Of a stretch of DNA of 64,000 bases, positions 25,501-40,500 are shown in pieces (the first letter of the stretch is position 1; every line of letters begins with the position of its first letter). Where the stretch lies: positions 290,129-354,128 of the forward strand of contig NW_019775003.1 in NCBI RefSeq assembly GCF_001039355.2, written 5' to 3'. The DNA is from Lingula anatina. Lineage: Eukaryota > Brachiopoda > Lingulata > Lingulida > Lingulidae. Below the pieces are notes generated by a model. That model was not told the origin of the DNA. It ran no database searches and saw nothing but the letters and a program-made list of their open reading frames with translations. The translations under genes and the position numbers were made by a program.

Positions 25501-28500
25501 TTTTTTTTACAATAGACCCTTCATTATTGTGAGTTAATGAGTACTTGATGATGATAAGCCATTATCTAATTGCAAACTTGGCAGTTACCAGGCTTCCTGG
25601 TGTTGAGTAAAATACAGAAAAATGGGTGCTTATAAGAGTATGATGGAAACAAGAGGTGTATTTGTCTGTTAAACTGATTGTATTTAGTAAAAGTCCCAAC
25701 AGAGTTGGATCAATCTATTTAGACTGATAGTTTCCTTTGGAATGTGCCCTAAAGATAATCTCCAATACAGCATGCTGCACCATCCTTCACCAGCATTGGC
25801 CTGACACCAATCCATCCTCTACCATCAATGGGCCAATACTAAATCTGCATGGTTCAGGCCTACCGAACTACCAGACTCGGCACCGAATGATCCTGAATTC
25901 ACCGGTAAATCAGACCACACTACCCGTTTTCAAGGTGTGTATCAGTACGCATTTCACAGTATTAGACGCGACACTGCTCTTGCCTAGTATGCGATGTGAT
26001 AGTGACGATTCTCAGCGGGGTTGAAAAGCATTGCATCACCACTCAAAATTTGTTCAGGGTTTGATACTCTGGGGTAGCGCTAGCAATTTTTTTCGCTTAG
26101 CCAAATCATCACTTTTTTGTCAATTTCTTATGAAAATAGCTTTAATTTGACTTAAATTTGCCAAATCAATTCCTTTTTGTTTAGCCAAATTAAGTCAGTT
26201 TTAGCATTTGGCTAAATTGGCGAGTGCTAGCGCTACCCCAGATACTGTGTAATGCGTACTGATTCACACCTTGAAAACGGGTAGTGTGGTCTGATCTATC
26301 GGTGAATTCAGGATCATTCGGTGCCGAGTCTGGTAGTTGGGTAGGCCTGATGGTTGATCTTCTGTGCAACTGTGAGAGCCAGAGCTTCAGAATTTACACA
26401 TGCAAGCTATTTCATTTTCAAATTTTCTGCTTGTCATGTCTGAATTTGAAGGCAGGCCCATAGCTGCAATTTCAGGGGGGGGGTCTGTTTAAGTGTACCT
26501 TTAGCCATGAAACATTTGTGCACCTAGATCAAATATTGCCCAGGCTTTTCCCGGCCAAAAGAGCGGAATGTTCAGTCCCCTCCCAAACCCCCCTGTCTAC
26601 TGGCCTGTTGAAGGGGATTTTGATTTAGGTAAACCACCTCAACCACTGATCTATTAATTCCTAATATCACGTCCTTCTGTGGAACTTTGAAATATGGATA
26701 GCTAGATGTATATTTCTGAACAGCCTGGAAAACTCCAAACATACCAGTGAATGATCAGAGTTCAATAATAATGTACATTTGAAGATTTGATGTTCAGGTT
26801 ACCAATACTGTTCATGCACTGTTGATTCTTTGAGCAGCTTGGACCTAGTAGTAATTTTGTTTTACTCTTAGCCTAATGATAAGAATATTGATGACATAAA
26901 ATTGTGTTTATTGTCTTGTTTTGAATACTGAATACTCTGAGCAATAATAATAATAAGTATGTCTGCATTCAAACCCCATCTAAAATGCTAATAGAGGTCT
27001 CCTAGAATAGGAAAACAATTATCTGCTGGTAGGAGGCCCACTATAGACTAAATATGACTGAATATTGGAAATATTCTCCATAGGCAGCCTTTTATTCTGT
27101 GGAAAATATAAAAAAGGCATTTTGATGCGATGAAATTTGTGATTCATTTCATTATGATTGGCTTTTTATGAATTTACTTTTTCATTTTGTTTTATATTAA
27201 AGAAAAATTATTTCCAGGTTATCAACATCAAAGGTACCATTATGTTCAAAATCAACCAGCATGGCAGCTTCTAGTTATTCATGTTAATATATTGTGTTGG
27301 CGTACTTTGCAGGGATGGAGGACAAGATGACAGTTGTTGCTGTCAGCACAGCCGTGGCGTCGCTAGCTTGTGTGGCATTTCTGGTGATGCTGTGTGCCTG
27401 GTGTTTTGGGCGTGGAGATGAGGAAGAATATGAGCCCATAGAACCCAAGGAAATGGAAGCAGGAGGAACCATGCCTGCAAAACCAAAAAAACTGTCATGG
27501 AAAGAAAGATTTTTGTTTGGAAAAAGTCCGGTGATAATGAGAAGCACAATAAAGTAAGTATAGCTTTTTTTTTTTTCGGGGGAGGGGGGCTATATGAATA
27601 ACAAGAGACCATTTCAGTGGGGAAATGAGTTGGGTTACTCAGATGGCCATTACCCACGCAAAGTAAATAGATCAGTTTTATTGTGTGAGGAACAGCCCTG
27701 GGGAAACAATTTGTAGTTTAGACACAAACGAGTGGATTGAGCTGTATTGAATGGATAACAAGTGTTTTCTTTGATTTGAACATAGGCAATATTTCCTCAT
27801 ACAATAATCTCAGAAAACAAGCTGCATTCATTAGTTGAAATGTGCTTTTTGTTGGGAAAACCTATCGGAGGATTATAGATTTTTGCATTTCTAAGGGTGT
27901 CATTAACTTATGGGATTCCACTTGCAATCAATATTCACCATGAGTTATTGTTTTGGAGGCCTTTTTGTGTATGTTGTAGAGTGAGCTGTGGCTTTGATGC
28001 CTTCCAGATGGTTTTGTAACAACTAGATGAAGCAGATTGTCCTGTTAAATCAGATCTACTTAAAATATTGACTTTGTAACTGCTTCTTGCTTCACTGTGC
28101 TTGTGATGAAAAGTAAATAGGTGAAGTATCATAAAGAAACATTAGGATGTATTAAGTACACCTAGATTAACACATTAGTAACCATCCTATCTAGAATGGT
28201 TGCACAAGGTTTCCATGCATATGGTTAACATTTTGCCTATTTCTCTCTTAAAACTATTTTGCAGCCTTTTTTGTTGTCATTAGTTCACATGCATGTCTAC
28301 AAAATCTAAGTTACAAACTAAAAGCTTTGCACATAGATTCACCAGCACAGATACATATATTTGCCAGAGAATAACCTTTTGTTATAGAAATGAAGTAGGA
28401 TGTCAGAGCATTCTGTTATTTCAATTGTCCACATCACCAGTTGTATTCATATCCAGTGTTACTGCTTTTTAAGGTCATTTTCAATGCACTTTGTGTGATG

Positions 28501-31500
28501 TTGATTTATTCAATTGTTATAAAACTGTCTATAGTCACCAAAATTCATGCCATGGTATAAAGAAACAAGGCATTGGTTTATATCTACAGTGTCCCAGAAG
28601 GGCGGTGTCACATCACTGTGTGGTATGTATCATTATCATTCATGTTATGGAGATGTGATGGTCAAAGGAGTGGATCCAGAAATAAGCTTAACTTCATTAA
28701 CTTCAGTCTCTGTAAAAAAAAAGTCTGTCCTTTGCCTAAAATGTATGCCTTTATTGACTATATACCTATAAGCCTATTACTGTTTTTGACTAATAGACAG
28801 TTGAATACTTATGTTGACTTATCATAAGTCAGACTGGTGCCAGAAAATATATTTTAGTGGACCTATAGGAGGTTAGAAAGAATAGCCCTGCTGGCCATGG
28901 AACGGTCTGCTCTGAATCAAAATTTGATCTAGGTTCTCTGCCATTTCTCATTTTGCAGTAAAAAGTCAACTTATTTAGAAAAATAAAATCCTCTCCCACT
29001 GTTATTGCTGGTTAATGTCCTTTGCCCAGCTTCACCCCCTGTGTCAATTAATGAATCATTTTGTATCTGGCCCACACATACACACGTAGGTGCACTTGCA
29101 CATTAGGATAGACTAGAAAGTGGCTTTACTGGATCTCCTCCTTGGCCAGGGGAATCCATCAAGATGGTTTAAAATTGCACACATACATGTATAATATGGT
29201 TTTATATCTTAGCTTGTTTGTTCTGCTTAGATCATTTGCAGTATTGAAAAAAAAATTGGGTCTTTTTTTCTCTCTCTTTGGGATTATGGTTGTTTTTTTT
29301 TAAGTGGTGAATAATGACAATGGTTAAGATGTTTGTTGTGCATCTTTTCTTGCAGAGAAGGTGAAGAAGTAGACTAAAATGCCCTTATGTAAAGCATGCC
29401 TATACATATGGCCATCACCTGTGCCTGTTGCCATCATCGTTGCTGTGTACATTTTGCAGTAATTACAATAAATGGATGTATAACCATGACTTATTATCCT
29501 CAAACTTACTTGATTGATTTTCAAGACTCAAATACAGCTTGAATTAGAAAACTAGCCTAGTTGTATTATTTATCTTGAAATTGTACAATTTTTTGTGAAA
29601 TTTTCATTTTTCACATATTGGCATTTTCAGTGTGCGACCTTTAGATCCAATGGACCTGGAGCCCTAGTTACATTTTTTGAATGACCATGTTACCTGTAGT
29701 ACATAATTAAATATTGGTGGTGGTTATGCTTTTAAACATTATGTGATATTAAATCAAAATAGGGGGGGGGGGAATGTATTTTATGCACAATCAATGTTTT
29801 TCTTTTTCTTTTTGCTTTATGTCTGTATATTTGACAGCTTTGCTGCCACATTTTACAAATTACCAATTGGTGCATTTGTTAATTTGAGGACCCTGGCATG
29901 TAAGGCAGTATAGTAAATTGAATACAACTAATGTTTTTTCAATGGCAGTTTTTCAAGCTTGGCAGATTTAGAGAAGAATAAAAGAAAAATTAATGGCCAA
30001 AGTCCATTATTAACAAGAAGAAAACATACATTTTGCTGCTGAATGGAATACTTAAGAAATAAATATTTAATTTGGAGGAAGGGAGACAGAACAGATTGCC
30101 AAGATTTGTTTTTTATTACTTTTTTAATGATGCTGTCCTGGTTTATCATGACTGCAACTATTGAAGCACATTGCTTAGGCCTACACAAGGAAGACACCTG
30201 GTGGCACAATGGAAGACTTCATCATCTTGGCATTCTCTGATATTACTTGAGAGATGGTCATTTGGTAAAGGTGCAGAAGTCATGGTGCCCATGCCATGTG
30301 TTTGAATTTAAGTTGCTACCAGTCTTAATAATTTTTGTGAGGCTTTTATTAATTAACATAGGTTGAATGCTCATTCTACAGCAAAAAGGGGAGAAGCAAA
30401 GGCCCGTTTTAACCCTGGAAAGTAACATCATGCCCAAGCTTACTTTTATTTTTTACTTTTTGATTCTGGGAAAAAGAAATAGATGTCTTGTTACAGCTGC
30501 TTGATTTTCATTGAAATTTGGCTCTTTCCAAAATAGTATTATTCTCAGAATAACTGTGTAATTAAATATACAAGAAGTATGAAATAAAAATGACGTCATG
30601 CTTCTCTCCTTTTATAGGTGGTAGAAAAATGTACCCAGTACATATGCTAGCAGCTTCATTGTACTAATCTTTACTTTGAAAAGTTGCAACAAATCACATT
30701 CAATATGTTCTCTGGAGACTGAATGGCCAAAAATACCCCTTAATCCCTTTTGTTGGGATGCTGATGAAATACAGTAGAAATATGATAAGGTTTCCTGGAG
30801 GTTTGTTGGACAATTCTCACACAGCTGTGATTAAATAAAGGAGCTTTGAAGATGTTATCTGGTAGGCCAGGAGAGTTGATGTCCATGTTATATGCTGCAG
30901 TATACAGATCAGTGAATTTGGGCAACGAAGTTTATCAACTAAATAAGTTAGTAGGCTTTGGTAGATCTGTTGATCAAGCATGGTATTTTGATTAATTTTA
31001 TCTTTCTCTTTTGAAAATGGTGCTTGTGTGGGGTTTTTGGGATTGGCTATGTCTGAAATGAAGAATACCTGGGTGTGGATACTGATTAAAGAGTGACATG
31101 AATAATATTTTTTTTCGATGTTTTAGGCTCACTTAAGCACAAATTTCATTACACACATCTAAATTTTGAGCCTACGCTGGAATTAATTGGACAAAATTTT
31201 TGGATTATTTCTGATTTTGTATAGTCATAGTACCTTATGTTAGGCTTTTGCTGAAATTTATATTTGCTTGAGTGAGCCTAGATTTTAGAGAACTGAATTC
31301 TACACAGATTTGGGGAGTGGTTTTCTTCACCAAAAGAATTGGCAACCAGGGGAATGAATTGTCCATTCTGCCAACCTGAAATAATTGGAACTGTTAAATC
31401 ATGGAGAAATTAATCATATGCCTTGGACATATTGTTTTAATCTCCTGGATGTTGTGTTTTATGTTGAATTATGGTCAAAGTTTGAGGCAATGTGTAATGT

Positions 31501-34500
31501 TTAATGCATTGTAGCTCAGTTTGATCATTTCTATTTTTACTGGGATGGAATATTTAATTTTCTTTTTTACATTCATGGTATTGGTAGATTAAAGACTCAG
31601 ATTACTTGTGGTGTTATAAGGTGCTTTCAGTCGCTCTGGTCTTTCGACTTTTTAATCTGTTTGTGGTACCAGACTGCCATTTTGATAAACTTGGGATTTA
31701 AAACTGTGTCACACTTGGGAACCCAGTGTATAATCTGTCTGTAATCTGTCCCACCCCATAGTAGCCATGGTAATAATGAACAGAAGGATTATGTAGGAGG
31801 ATATTTTTCATGGAAATATGAGCAATGTCTACATTTAATATCTTTTTTTTTTCAGCACTGAATGGATTCACTGCATATGTATTTGTAAATTTGATTTTTA
31901 ATCTTTAAATTGTTTTGTTAATTAGTATAATGGGAAAAGATAAAGTTGTTTGAAATTTGGGACTGAAAAATTGCTTATTAAGATTGTTGATTTCAGTTTA
32001 TAACTTTTTATAACTGTGACAGTGATAATTATTTTTAAAGAATTGTTCCTACTTGTGCACTTTATGACATATAACCTTGTGCTCTTACTGACCATTTTTT
32101 ACTGAAGGAGCAGTCTATTTTTGAAATACTTTTAACTTATTGATGGTTTATGCCTAGTCATTTAATCTAGGTAGTAGAACAAAAATGAGATATTACCTAA
32201 CATTGATTGATTTCAATGGTACTTTTTCTCCCTTTCTGCACCTCATTAATTAGTCACCTGTGCCAAAAACCAATAAAGACATTACTCAGGGGAAAAATGC
32301 ATTGTTCCTAACTTCCATATAGAACAGAATTCTGTTAATTAATTGCTGTTTTCTCACTCACTCACTGCATTGAGATTGGGAAGGGCGAAGGTCTCTTCAT
32401 GTCCTCTTTATTCCATAAACAAGGTAGAAAGCAAATACTTCAGGATGAGTTTATACAGGTAATGTTGGTTGCATTGCTTTCAAAATTAGCAATAAAAGAA
32501 CATTGTTTTCCATTTTTTTGTTATTGTACAGGTTATGCTTTTCTTTACAGTTATTAAAACTTCCTTACATTTGTCATTCAAGGTTTGAGAAGCCAGCTGA
32601 TAAGCAGATGACAATAGAAAATGTCCAGCCAGACCCTCAGGCACCTAACAATGTCAATGACTCAGTAGGGTACAGTAAAAACAGGGGACAGATACAGGTA
32701 ATAGTTTGTCCAATGCAGGTAATAGCCGTTCATCATGTTTTATGAAATTTGCAGAGGTCCATTTTTAATAGAAACAGAAATGGCCTATTTTTGAAAAGTG
32801 TAGTGTACTTTGGTTATATATATATATATATAAATTTTTTTTTTTTTCAAAGAAAGATTTTAAATAGGATGTGCTAAACATTTAAAATCGATAACAACTT
32901 TCAGTCGAACTTTGTCTGGTCTCAGGTAACTGAAACATATTCAGCTGAATTTGTATTTTTCAGTACTCTGTAGGAAATGAAGTTTACTACTCATACAGTG
33001 CATCTCTCTTCCAGCGCCAGTTCAGCATGCAGCAAGGTGGGAATGGCAACTTTTCACGTGGCAGCAGCCTGGAGCACCAAGGTGCTCTACAGGCCAGCAG
33101 CTCCAGAAACTTTCTGGACGATCCAGATGAGGATCACAAACTGGGCCGCATACAATTTAGCATCGGCTATGATTTCAATGAGAACACTTTGATAGTGAAA
33201 GTAATGCGAGCCACAGACTTGCCAGCTAAGGACTTCACGGGGACTAGTGACCCCTATGTCAAAGTGGTCCTGCTGCCTGACAAAAAACACAAATTGCAAA
33301 CCAAAATTAGGAAACGGTCTCTCAACCCACACTGGAATGAGATATTCTGCTTTGAAGGTAAGTGTTAGATTGATTTCCCTTGTTGTCTGATTTTGGTTCA
33401 TTTTTATGCATATCTGGAATAATAAGATCTTTGTCTGCAGAATAGACACCCCTGAAGGTATACCTAGATCAATTTCATTTGAGTGATTGTAAGCCCAAGG
33501 TATTTTATTATGAATATTATAACATCATATTGTCAAACTCTCTCAGTTTATTTATTTATTTATTTATTCAATTTTTGTTGGATTATAGAAATCTTTGTTA
33601 GCAGTTAATAAATAAAAAGCTACCCAAGTCTATTTTGACAATGTTATTACTGACAATTCCAGACACATGAAATTAAGTTCATGCACCTTGTTATTTCTTA
33701 GCATTGTGTGACTGGTTGTAATCAAGTAAAATTTGGATATCATGGAAATTAAGGTTTAAAAATATCAACAGAAGCACTGATCACTTTAAAGTAGGAACTG
33801 TGCATGCTGTCTCGTTATGCCTGTAACACTGCCATGCCTAATGCCATAGGTACACCAACATGTAACAAGCTATTCCAACACAGTCAATATCATATTATCA
33901 TATCAAAAACATTTACAAAGAACACCTAACAGAAGGGTAACTCCAACAAAATTACACTGTTAGAATTGAGTGTGAGACAAAGTGTTGGAATTAAGTTACT
34001 GCTGGATGTTCACTGCTGTCACTTCCAAGGTGTTCTCAGAATAACATATAAACTTTTAGTGACACCCAGTATTAAAGGACCTTATTAGCTATAGTTAGTT
34101 TCTTGGTTTCTTTGGTTATTATGAAACTGAGCTGACCAGCAATGTAGTGGGGCTTTTACACTTAGCACATTAGTAAAGGACCTGAAGTGTTAATGGAGTG
34201 AGTCCACTCAGTACGCACACAACTTAGCACTTCAGTCTTGTTGTGTAGTTAAGATCATGCTGCTTGTGTATATAGTAAATGGCAGGCTATACCCAGGAGT
34301 GAAATTATTGCAAGGACAAAGCTATCTCTAGCTTACTGGAGATCAAGCCAGTAATTGCATTGAACCCAGCATCACACTGTTCCTGTAGGTGGGTAAACTC
34401 CTTTCTGAAGTCTGAAATCAATGTTTTTATTTATTTTTCCAGGAATCCCAAATCGGATTTGGCATTGTCTCTCCCCTTTTTTCGTGTGGAGAATGTATTT

Positions 34501-37500
34501 TTCCAGTCTCATTATTGATCCAGCCTTATCTGACACATTTGACTTTCCAATATAGGATCACATATAGAAGGGGCAAATTTTCCAAGTGATTTAGAGCTTA
34601 ACCATTTTCACTATGCATAGTTTAACCCAAGCTTATTGACATGTGAGATGATGAAATACTAATAGTGAAAGGGGAAGAAATGTACAGGTTAAAGGATAAC
34701 TTATTTGTTCCTTTTTTTCCCTGAATCTTTATTTCCAGGAGGGAGAGAGCTTGACCTTTAAATTGTAGGATCTTTAAGCCATACAGGTGTTAAGTACTAT
34801 TTTCAGTGAAATGATATTTCCTGTGAATTTTTCAGCATGGCATGTCAGCCTTCGTTCAGTTTGTACAAATTCAACTTCTGCGAGAAAATTCTGTCATGAT
34901 CGTCTGATTAATGTGTGACTGTTGCATGACTGCTTATAGTCACCATGTCCGCTGCATGTAAAAACAAATGTCCTAGGAAACAGAGTTTGATTCCCCTTGA
35001 GAATTGTTGATGTAAGGGCTCCATACACTGGAGAATCCTATCACACAAACTATAACTGCTGGCTTGGAAATCAGATAAAGAAAATCCATTTTTATCACCC
35101 TGGTTAATCCTACTGATAATGGAAAGTTTAGATCTGTCTCCATGAGATGGTGAGATTTTCTGTCAAATCCAAAGAAAGCTACATCGCTTAAAAAGTATGC
35201 ATATTATTTTCTATCTTCTGTCAAAAATGCAGTTAATTGGTTTAACTGACCAACAATTAAGTTACTGAAAAAGCATAGTGACATGGAATAAGAAAATTCA
35301 TTTTGTGGACATTTTTTGAAAAGAAATTTAAGAGCAAATATATGATTAAATTAACTGAAAAGGCGAATTCCCACTGCCGTACCACCTCGTTCTGCATCTT
35401 TGTCCTACACAGCATATGTTATGAAATAAAATGACACTTTACTCATTGTCATTTTCTAAAATATTTAACATACACTGAAATACTTTTTGTACACTGTTGC
35501 ATATAACAACACTACTGCATATCCTATACACACAGTCATAAGCATAGTCATATGTAGTTAATTTTCCCTGGACATTATCTCTTACACATTATCTCACTAT
35601 AGGGATCAATAACTTCAATACATGTAGTGAAAACCATGATAAAACTACCCCAGTTCCTTCCAAAAACCCACGCCTACCTCTAACACAAAATTGTACTTTT
35701 CAGGAAATAAGTATGTGTGACACCCAAGAGGATTCAATGAAACACAAAAAATACCAATACAAGTTGTTCAGTATTCTTTTATTTTAAACCATCGGGAAAT
35801 ACATGTTCATGTCAAATTGCTAGAGTGAGACTTGTTAAGGAAGTGGTACATGAAGATGAATGTTATTACAGTATTTAAGGGTGTATGTGACAGTGTGTGG
35901 TGTGACTGATGTAGAAAGTGACAGATAATGATGTCTGAAAAAGCATTGTAATGACAAATATATGTTTTAAGGGAAGGGGGGTAGAAAATAGAGGGTAGAA
36001 AATGCAGGTTAAACTCGTGCTTTTGAGGTGTTTGTATGTTTATAACTATCAAATACATATCTAAGGCTGTATAAAATCACCCATCTGATCATGAGAGAGA
36101 TAACAAGTAATTTCTTTAAGTTCTGTACTGACTATTAATGTTTTCTGCTGTTTTTACAACCTTCGTGGACTATTTGTGGACCATAGTTGTGTAGCAGGGA
36201 TTGTCACCAAAATTGTTTGAGTTATCAGCTTTTGAAGCATAGTCCATTGTCATATGGAGTAAACTCACAAAGAAGCCTATAAAATCAGAAGGATGTCATT
36301 TTAGAGAATTACCTGATATCCTTGAGTTGTGCTTTCAGTAGTCATATATATTTATCATTTTAATAGCTGCCCATGTGTTAAAAAATCCAGAAAATGAAAA
36401 TGGTATTTTTCTCTTCACCTGTAGGACACTTCTTGTAATCTCTGTGTTTAATTGGACTTTTGGAAGTACATTTCCGTGTTACATTATTTCTGTTATTTTA
36501 ATAATTTCCCCCTTTTCTTTCTTAACTGCACGCTAAGGTGGATTGTGCATGCTAACTATGACGTCAAGAACTAAGATTCATTATGGAAGAACTTAAACAT
36601 ACTGTATATTGATTCTGAATAGTAAATGGAAGTCAAATTAAGTTACCCTTGTCTCACTGCTAAATGGTAAATTTGTTGCATTCAAGACAAATGGTTGCTT
36701 TTGGAATTTGGCTTATCGTGTTTCAGTGCAAGAAAAAGATTGAAGGGTAAATTAGATTTTTTGCTCAGTTGATTGAATGAGTTGCAAGTTCAGATATAAT
36801 CCGAGTTATCTATGGTTTCTTGCAATGCAATTTTAGAAGAATCACCACAGTCTGAACAATTATTTGGTGCATTTCTTTAATTATCAGCTTATATGTCTTA
36901 CCTCAAAAGATTTCTCTTTGCACATCATTTAAGAAGATTTTTGCTTTGGCAGGCATGGACAGCCATACAGGGAATATATCATCTCTTGGGGACAAATACA
37001 GAAATCTACATGCAACCACATGTTCATCCCACTGTATCATAAAAATGGTATAAATTTTCTCTGAGATCAGACTGAAGTGAAATGTATACATGAAAATGTA
37101 TTCTTACTATGCATAGAACAGTGTAGTGTCTGTCTCCTGAGAGCTTTACTATAAAGCTAAAAGGAAAGTCACTGGAATACTTTAACATTAGTAGAAGACT
37201 GTAAAAAATCTGTTCTTCCTATGCTACTTCAAAGAGCTTTAAGCATCTCTAAAAAAGTATAATGTAAAAAGCAATCACATAACTGAAGCTACAAAGAAAA
37301 ATAAACTGTCATTTGAAGATATTTACAGACTAACTTTGTTTTCTTACTACAGAAGAATGGTACTTCTTATGAACACTAGTACAATGTATTGGTGAGGAAA
37401 TAAGGAATTGATGGTTATGTCTATTGGACCTTAAATTGTGTTTTTGCTCAAGTTAGATCATCCATTCCTAATTTGACCCATCTCAGTGGACTGTCTAACT

Positions 37501-40500
37501 GCAGTTAGCTGACCACAGGAAGCAAATCTAATCTTGCTGTTGTCCTGCATAATTATTTTGTAATTTAGATAAGTCACATATGGGTGGTTTCTTGTGGTTT
37601 GCCTGTTCTATTTGGAAATTCTGCTGAAATGGGTCATACTTACTTGGCTAAAAACATTATGTGAGGACTGTACTCAATGTTCTAAGTTCAGCTAAGGACT
37701 AACAACAGTTTTTCTAACTTTGGTTGTTTTATGTTTCATTTCATTATATAAGACCCCATTCCCATACCTAGATCAATCTAGCTGGATCAGTCCATCTTCG
37801 AGGGAAATCTGGCAAAATTGCACTCATCTTATTTGGCTCGCCTACTGAAGCAGTTATGGGTAATTACGTATTGTTTAACAGCTTCAGTAGGTGTGCCAGA
37901 CATCTAAACCACTAAAGCTGAGTGCAATTTAGCGAGATTCTCCTCTGAGATGGACTGATCCTGCAAGATTGATCTAGGTATAGGAATGGGATCTAAAACA
38001 TGTAAAAAAAAAGTTCAATGTGAGTTCTCTGGTGGTGAGATGGCATGTCAATATCATTGTATCAAATAATAGTATGTATAAGCCTGGTTACAGAAACACA
38101 TCTAAATAAGCTCTCAAGGGAAAGGCTATGAAAAAAATTAGACAAGTTGATGGACCACTTTCTACAATCACATTGTAACTGATGCTAATAAGCTTAAACC
38201 TATCACAGTGATACCTTGATGGTATGGTAGTATTGTTTTTCAGCTAAGAGTCTGCTTTCAAGAGTATTGAAATCCAAAATTTAATCAAATTATTTTGATG
38301 CCTATATTTGTTGCACTTCATTTTATTTGACGAAAATATTTTTTCTTTTTTCTAGGTTTCCCATACAACAAGGTAGAGAGCAAGCTACTAATGCTACAGG
38401 TTATTGACTTCGATAGATTTAGTAGAGATGATGTGATAGGGGAAGTAATAGTACCCCTCAGTCAGATCAACTTGGCATCATTCCCTGCATTTTGGAGATA
38501 TATCCAGCCATCTAGTAAAACTAGAGTAAGTATACAACATTTTGCCGTAGATAAGTTAAGAAATCTTGTAAAACTTGCCAACATGCATCACACTGTCACA
38601 GCTAACACATTTTCAATCTAGGCACCATTAAAGTTTTACACGTAGCCCTCTTCTCTATATTTTATAATTTCACAAGAGGACAAAATGACATACATGTAGT
38701 ATACGTGTATGGCTTTCTAGGATTGGATCGAGTTTATTTAGGAATTTTATGACCAGTGCAAGTATTAGTTTTAGGGAACTTTAGAGTTAACTGCGTGGAA
38801 GACCATAAATATAGCTGATTAACCATTCAGTTTACCCACATTCTGTGTAACTGTGGTTTATAGTTATAAGTTTGATACACTAACATGGGAATTGAGATAC
38901 CAACAGCAAGTTATAGAGTGGCACATTTATAGATATTCCTATTTCCCTCCGTGACTTTAATGAAGATGCATGGCGCATTTTGTCCCTTAACGTCAAAGCT
39001 TTTGCTCAAAGTTATTTATTGCAGTGACATAACATAATTTGTGAGCCTGCAGAAAATTGATGATGATTACCTATTATTTGTTTGAGATAATTATGTCTGT
39101 TATTTTGGCTAGGGGTTCCTTCATTCCTGTCCCTCTTGAGACCAGACATATTATGTGAGTCTTTTCACATAGAGAGACTAAGTGGCAATTTGAAAGATTA
39201 AATTGAAGGTTAAACCCTTGATGGCTGCTTTTCAGACAGCTGCACTGAATCATGGCTGCTAGGAGCAGGTATTTTCTGTTGTGCTGATGAGGTTATGGAC
39301 TGTTCTACCCTTAAATTTTCAATGGATGAATAATAATTGCTTGCCAATTTGCCCACATTAAAGCAAGGCAGACAGCTCTGTAGCCCATCAGTTGTGTGCT
39401 ACAAATCTAAATTTGGTCTCTATGGGCAGATAATACATGTTATCTCAATGGTGAGGAGGTTGTTGATTATTTTAAAACATTGTTGCCTAGGGAGTTGAGA
39501 CTTATTAAATATGTCACACGAAATGTGTAGTGGAAGCATCGAAACCATTGAAAATATTGGGAGAACGTAGATGAGTTGTGAGGCACTGCCAATGCAGGTC
39601 ATGGTCATTTTTTATATCTGACTGTGTAATCAGTGAGAACAGAGAAATATTAGAAACCTTTGATGTTCAGGGCACTGTCAAGGGAAGCACTCCAAATCTG
39701 GCATTTTAAATGTCATTCTTTTGCCAAAAGTAGCTGTATGAGATATGGATTCAACTGGGGTTTTCAGACTACTTTATATGATAATATGCTATTCTCCAAA
39801 GCACAAACAAAAAGAAGAATTCAGTGCAGAGAGTGTAATCTTTGGGCATATTACCAAAGTAGATAGTCTGGAGGAAGTGAGGCAGATACCTAGAGGGCTC
39901 ATATGTTCTTATATATCTTCTTTTTTTGTATGATAATCCTAAACACTATAAATATTGAAAAAAGAGATCTGCACATTGATTCATTGTCCTAGGGATTGTT
40001 TTTTCCACCTAAATGGAACTTGTAGTTAACCCCAAGGTTAATAAATCATTTGTTTGCTTGGTTTTTTGCTCCCATGCCATATCCTAGCAATTGAGTTTTT
40101 GACAGATTATACCTCCAAATGAAATTGAAATAGGAAATGGGATCTCCTAATCACTAATTACTTGAAAAGTGTGCCACCTTCAATGGGTTTCCTCTGAAAT
40201 GATGTGTGGGGTTTTTGAATCCACCTGCTCTTCACGGAAATATGAACATTTTGTAGCGTTCTCTGTAAGCTGTTATTTGTCATTTTGTGTCTTTACGTTA
40301 TTTTCACTAACACATATTGAATGTGTGGAGAAGTCAGTGGAAAGTATCCAAATATGAGAATTGATTTCCAGGACCCTTCTTAATTGCCCTTGATAAAAAA
40401 GCAACAACAAAAAAAGCACAATAGCATTGTCATATTTTCTAGATAATTTTAAAATCAGCTAGTTTGTATGTTGAAAGACTAATGTATGTTCTCTGTAGGA

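Larger units (their letters stand above)
13573..27312 (+). other. SYT7 intron 1 (13.7 kb), repeat-bearing
   Basis: Largest intron of the window. It contains the minisatellite with LTR (17.6-18.7 kb), a CpG-richer patch (20.8-21.9 kb), a tandem duplication (23.6 kb) and nested inverted repeats (25.85-26.35 kb). Elsewhere it is AT-rich without recognised exons. Confidence 0.55.

Noticed and set aside
27284-27657. Minus-strand open frames opposite SYT7 exon 2
   Set aside because: Shadows of the coding exon in other frames; no domain and no splice support.
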